IMG/VR virus record: IMGVR_UViG_3300009285_004661
Coordinates: 1 to 23,353 of that record
Strand: one strand, 5' to 3'
DNA length: 23,353 nt
Source: a virus
This document shows, piece after piece, positions 20,747 to 23,353 of the stretch. The first letter of the stretch is position 1. Each line of letters begins with the position of its first letter. A program made the translations under genes and the position numbers. The notes below the pieces were generated by a model that was not told the origin of the DNA, made no database searches, and saw nothing but the letters and a program-made list of their open reading frames with translations.

Positions 20747-22324
20747 ATGCCATCCAAACAAGTGCCAGTCCTCTACCACTCCTGGGCCGGGGGCCGGAAC
20801 GACTCCAAGAGCCTTCTGGCCTTGAACCGGAACGAGCTGGCGGAGATCAGCAACTTTTACGTGGCGCAGGACGGGCACCTGAAGAAGCGGGCCGGGTTCT
20901 CGAAGGTCTACGCCACGACCCCGATCGGGTCGACGGTCGCGCACGGCATGATCCAAACCCGGATCGGCACGACCCGGTATCTGATCACGACCGCGGGCGC
21001 GGAGATCTACAAGAACGACGACGGAGCGATCACCGGGACGGCATCGCTGACGGCGGGAGCGGACAAGCCGGTCGTGATGGTGACGTTCAACGACCTGCTG
21101 ATCGGCACGCAGTCCGATACGACCGTGGGGATCAACGCCCCGTTTGCGTGGTCAGGGACCGGGAACGCGGCGGCACTGACGACATCTCCGCCTTCGCTGG
21201 CCGTTACGGTCGCGGCGTTCAAGAACCGGCTGGTCTTCGGCAATGTGACGTTTGGCGGCACGGCCTACCCCAATGGCATCGTTTTCTCGAAGGTGAACAC
21301 AGCAACAACATATCCCACCAACCAGATCATCTTGGCGTATCCCGGGACCGGAAAGTACATCGCGTCCTTTTTGAACTTCGCTGCGGACGTGTCGGAGTCA
21401 GACAAGGAGGTTCTGCTGGTTTTCCAGGACAGCGGACTTTGTATGTTGAGGCACCAGGTCTTAACCGTGGGGGATCTGACCACGGCATTCGTGTTGGACG
21501 CCATCCCGGACGCGGGAGGGTGCCCGGCCCCGTTGGGGCCGATCGCGGCGGATGGGTTTGCCTACTGGCCGTCGTACCGAGGCTTCTATTACATGGGGAC
21601 GGACCTGAAGCCGGTCTATATCGGCAGGCCGCTGGAGACGTTCTGGAGCACGGTTCCGAAGAACAGGATCCCGCACATCAAGTCCGTGCATTTGCAGGAC
21701 CTGGGACATATATGGTTCTCGGTGTCGGGGGCCGGATCGGTCGGCGGGACGCAGGCCACGAACAACAAGGTCTGTGTCTGGAGCACGGTCTTTCGCAGGT
21801 GGGTCGGGATATACTCGGGCATTCTCGCCAACGTGATGTGCGAGTTCATCGACTCGAATCTCAACCGATACGTCTACTCGTCGGACTACGCAAACTACCT
21901 CATCTACAAACAGAACACGGGCACCAGCGACGGCGTGAGCACGACCGGCATTCAGGCCAGCTTCAAGACCGGGTTCATGGACCTGGGCAACCCGAACATC
22001 CAGAAGTCCTTCCGGAAGTTCATTCTGGAGTTGGGAACCGACGCGCTCAAGCAGTATCAGGTCAATATCTCGCTCTACAACGTCACCGGCGCTCAGGCCC
22101 TTGCACTGGAAAGCGGGGAAGCGGGCGTGCTGCTCGACAGTTTCATGTTGGACTCGGATTCGTTGGCCGGGCCGGAGTACGGCCAGGTGTGGGCCAGGAT
22201 CGGCGGCAAGGCCAGGTATGCGCAGGTTGAGCTTGTGACCGCCGCCAACACTCAGGATTTGGACATCTATGGACTCGGGTTCTATGTGGTTCCGCGTAGG
22301 GCCACGGCGGGAGTGAAGCGATGA
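20747..22324 (+). CDS. Beta-propeller-like tail protein (P22 gp10-like)
   Basis: Encodes 525 aa from ATG 20747. The opening GGRNDSKSLLALNRNELAEI...NFYVAQDGHLKKRAGFSKVY is typical of phage tail-hub/DNA-stabilisation proteins related to P22 gp10 ('N...NEL...N.....DG.L..R.G'). The long middle is made of repeating beta hairpins (TTRYLITTAGAEIYKNDDG, KNRLVFGNVTFGG, GFYYMGTDLKPVYIG), which suggests a propeller. The C-terminal ~120 residues look like a beta-sandwich domain. The position between adaptor and fibre supports a tail hub/stabilisation role. A same-sized overlapping frame on this strand is a compositional shadow. Confidence 0.7.
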   Translation: MPSKQVPVLYHSWAGGRNDSKSLLALNRNELAEISNFYVAQDGHLKKRAGFSKVYATTPIGSTVAHGMIQTRIGTTRYLITTAGAEIYKNDDGAITGTASLTAGADKPVVMVTFNDLLIGTQSDTTVGINAPFAWSGTGNAAALTTSPPSLAVTVAAFKNRLVFGNVTFGGTAYPNGIVFSKVNTATTYPTNQIILAYPGTGKYIASFLNFAADVSESDKEVLLVFQDSGLCMLRHQVLTVGDLTTAFVLDAIPDAGGCPAPLGPIAADGFAYWPSYRGFYYMGTDLKPVYIGRPLETFWSTVPKNRIPHIKSVHLQDLGHIWFSVSGAGSVGGTQATNNKVCVWSTVFRRWVGIYSGILANVMCEFIDSNLNRYVYSSDYANYLIYKQNTGTSDGVSTTGIQASFKTGFMDLGNPNIQKSFRKFILELGTDALKQYQVNISLYNVTGAQALALESGEAGVLLDSFMLDSDSLAGPEYGQVWARIGGKARYAQVELVTAANTQDLDIYGLGFYVVPRRATAGVKR

Positions 22325-23353
22325 AACTCAAGAAAGCCGGAACGATACTGCTGGCGCTGCTGATGGTTGCGTGTGGGGCTGTGTGGGCCACCACCACGAT
22401 CACGGCCACAAAGACCTGGGGTGCGGAGAAGCTGTATGCGTCGGAACTGAACGCCCGGTTCGTGAACGCCGAGTCCTACTTGAACACCTATATCGCGTCG
22501 TGGACGGATGTGACGGCCTCGATCTCCGAACTCAACCAACTTGACGGCAACCTGTTCACGACCGATGCGACCTTCCGGGCCTCCGTCACGATCGACACCT
22601 TGAAGATCCTGACGGTCAACGGCCGGGCCAAGATCGACTCCCTCCAGGCCGATACCCTCCAGTCTCCGGCAACCGGCACGATCCTTGGGGCATCCTTCTA
22701 CTTGCTCCCCCTGACCGACGGCACCGGCTACCTGGGCACTCCCGGCACGAACCTCCGGTCGGCGGCCCTGGACACGCTGCACCTGAATACGAAGATGGTT
22801 GGGTCCGTGCTGGACTCCGGCAACATCGTGGCCGGCGGGATCGGGACTTCCGACCTTGCCCCTGATGCTGTGGATTCTACGATCATTGAGGACGCCACCG
22901 TCAGCCGGGCCGATCTCCGGGCGGACGTCGTGGACTCGGTCGTGATCCGGGCCGCGTCCGTGGCCGGGTCGGACCTGGCCGCGTCCCTGAGTGGGAGGAA
23001 GTACTTCACCCAGGGCCTGAAGACCTCCGGTATGGAGGCGGACACGATCTATGGCCAGGCAAGCAGGGCAAACCTGGTTTTTTCCGTGAACGGCGCAGAC
23101 ACCACCCTCATCCTTAATCATGCAAGTGCCGCAGACTCCTACTTGCAGCTTGGGAGCCAGCAGTTGAACTCGAACTACCTTGTCATTCAGAGCAAGGGAA
23201 CAAGCACTTCCACTGTTCAGGGCCTTGTTATATACGAAGGCCTTGGAACTGGTCCGGCCAGCCAGAGGGCGTGGTTCGTGGGTTATGACGCAGCCAACAA
23301 CCGCTTTCGTATCAACTCGGGCGACATAGACGGCGCCCCTTCGCCCACGGCGG
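22321..23353 (+). CDS. Signal-peptide-bearing tail fibre/spike (3'-truncated)
   Basis: ATG 22321 overlaps the tail-protein stop (ATGA); the frame is open to the window end (344 codons seen). It begins with a signal sequence MKLKKAGTILLALLMVACGA, cut either as Sec (after VWA, 23/24) or as a lipoprotein at C18 (VAC). The region at about residues 160-222 has repeats of the type GGIGTSDLAPDAVDSTI, then VSRADLRADVVDSVVI, the pattern of a parallel or trimeric beta-helix found in fibres. The last visible part (GLGTGPASQRAWFVGYDAANN) looks like the start of a receptor-binding or chaperone-type beta domain. Position and repeats indicate a host-binding fibre; the signal peptide is unexpected for one. 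Confidence 0.7.
   Translation, partial: MKLKKAGTILLALLMVACGAVWATTTITATKTWGAEKLYASELNARFVNAESYLNTYIASWTDVTASISELNQLDGNLFTTDATFRASVTIDTLKILTVNGRAKIDSLQADTLQSPATGTILGASFYLLPLTDGTGYLGTPGTNLRSAALDTLHLNTKMVGSVLDSGNIVAGGIGTSDLAPDAVDSTIIEDATVSRADLRADVVDSVVIRAASVAGSDLAASLSGRKYFTQGLKTSGMEADTIYGQASRANLVFSVNGADTTLILNHASAADSYLQLGSQQLNSNYLVIQSKGTSTSTVQGLVIYEGLGTGPASQRAWFVGYDAANNRFRINSGDIDGAPSPTA

Noticed and set aside
20737-22230. 497-aa + strand frame overlapping the tail protein
   Set aside because: Shifted frame of the tail gene; rich in Arg/Gly/Asp/His with no domain, while the 20747 frame has the gp10-like opening and beta structure.

Overview
The window is a continuous stretch of a tailed double-stranded DNA phage (or prophage) genome. 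Every supportable gene is on the + strand. The virion genes are a large terminase, a P22-like portal, a scaffold, a major capsid protein of the N4 gp56 type, an adaptor-like protein, a P22 gp10-like tail protein and a signal-peptide-bearing fibre. Together they suggest a short-tailed (podovirus-like) virion. Shine-Dalgarno sites are strong and many genes are joined by ATGA, GTGA or TGATG stop/start overlaps. No integrase or lysogeny repressor is visible. Lipoprotein and Sec signals, envelope enzymes and GC-rich coding suggest a Gram-negative host. The Asp/Ser/Thr-rich exported proteins recall secreted proteins of FCB-type bacteria, but that is only a weak inference.

Region by region: (1) 1-2824 is a replication block. 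It holds a 5'-truncated winged-helix initiator whose gene carries four 11-bp iterons followed by a purine-rich tract (a lambda-O-like origin layout). Next comes a single-chain primase-helicase that joins an archaeo-eukaryotic-type primase to a DnaB-like SF4 helicase. (2) 2842-11086 is a long run of mostly small genes. Recognisable ones are a RusA-type resolvase, single-TM proteins, a lipoprotein, a C39-like cysteine peptidase behind a lipobox, a multi-pass GT-C glycosyltransferase, a two-TM holin-like protein, an HExxH metallopeptidase-like protein and a GIY-YIG nuclease. A roughly 270-nt stretch (5447-5716) without a convincing gene holds a cloverleaf-like fold and further hairpins. (3) A rho-independent terminator at 11116-11150 closes this block. 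(4) 11188-23353 is the packaging and virion block: TerL, portal, exported protein A, nested terminator, leader, scaffold, capsid, exported protein B, nested hairpin, AT-hook protein, adaptor, unknown virion protein, beta-propeller-like tail protein and a fibre cut by the window end.

How the genes work together: the initiator and primase-helicase would open and prime the origin, RusA would resolve branched DNA, and TerL would package it through the portal into the scaffold/capsid shell. Two features stand out. One is the number of envelope-directed proteins between replication and packaging, notably the GT-C glycosyltransferase and the lipoprotein C39 peptidase. The other is that three genes inside the virion operon begin with Sec-type signal peptides, which is unexpected for cytoplasmically assembled particles. 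These two features are the best candidates for an undescribed system, possibly remodelling or decorating the host surface during infection.
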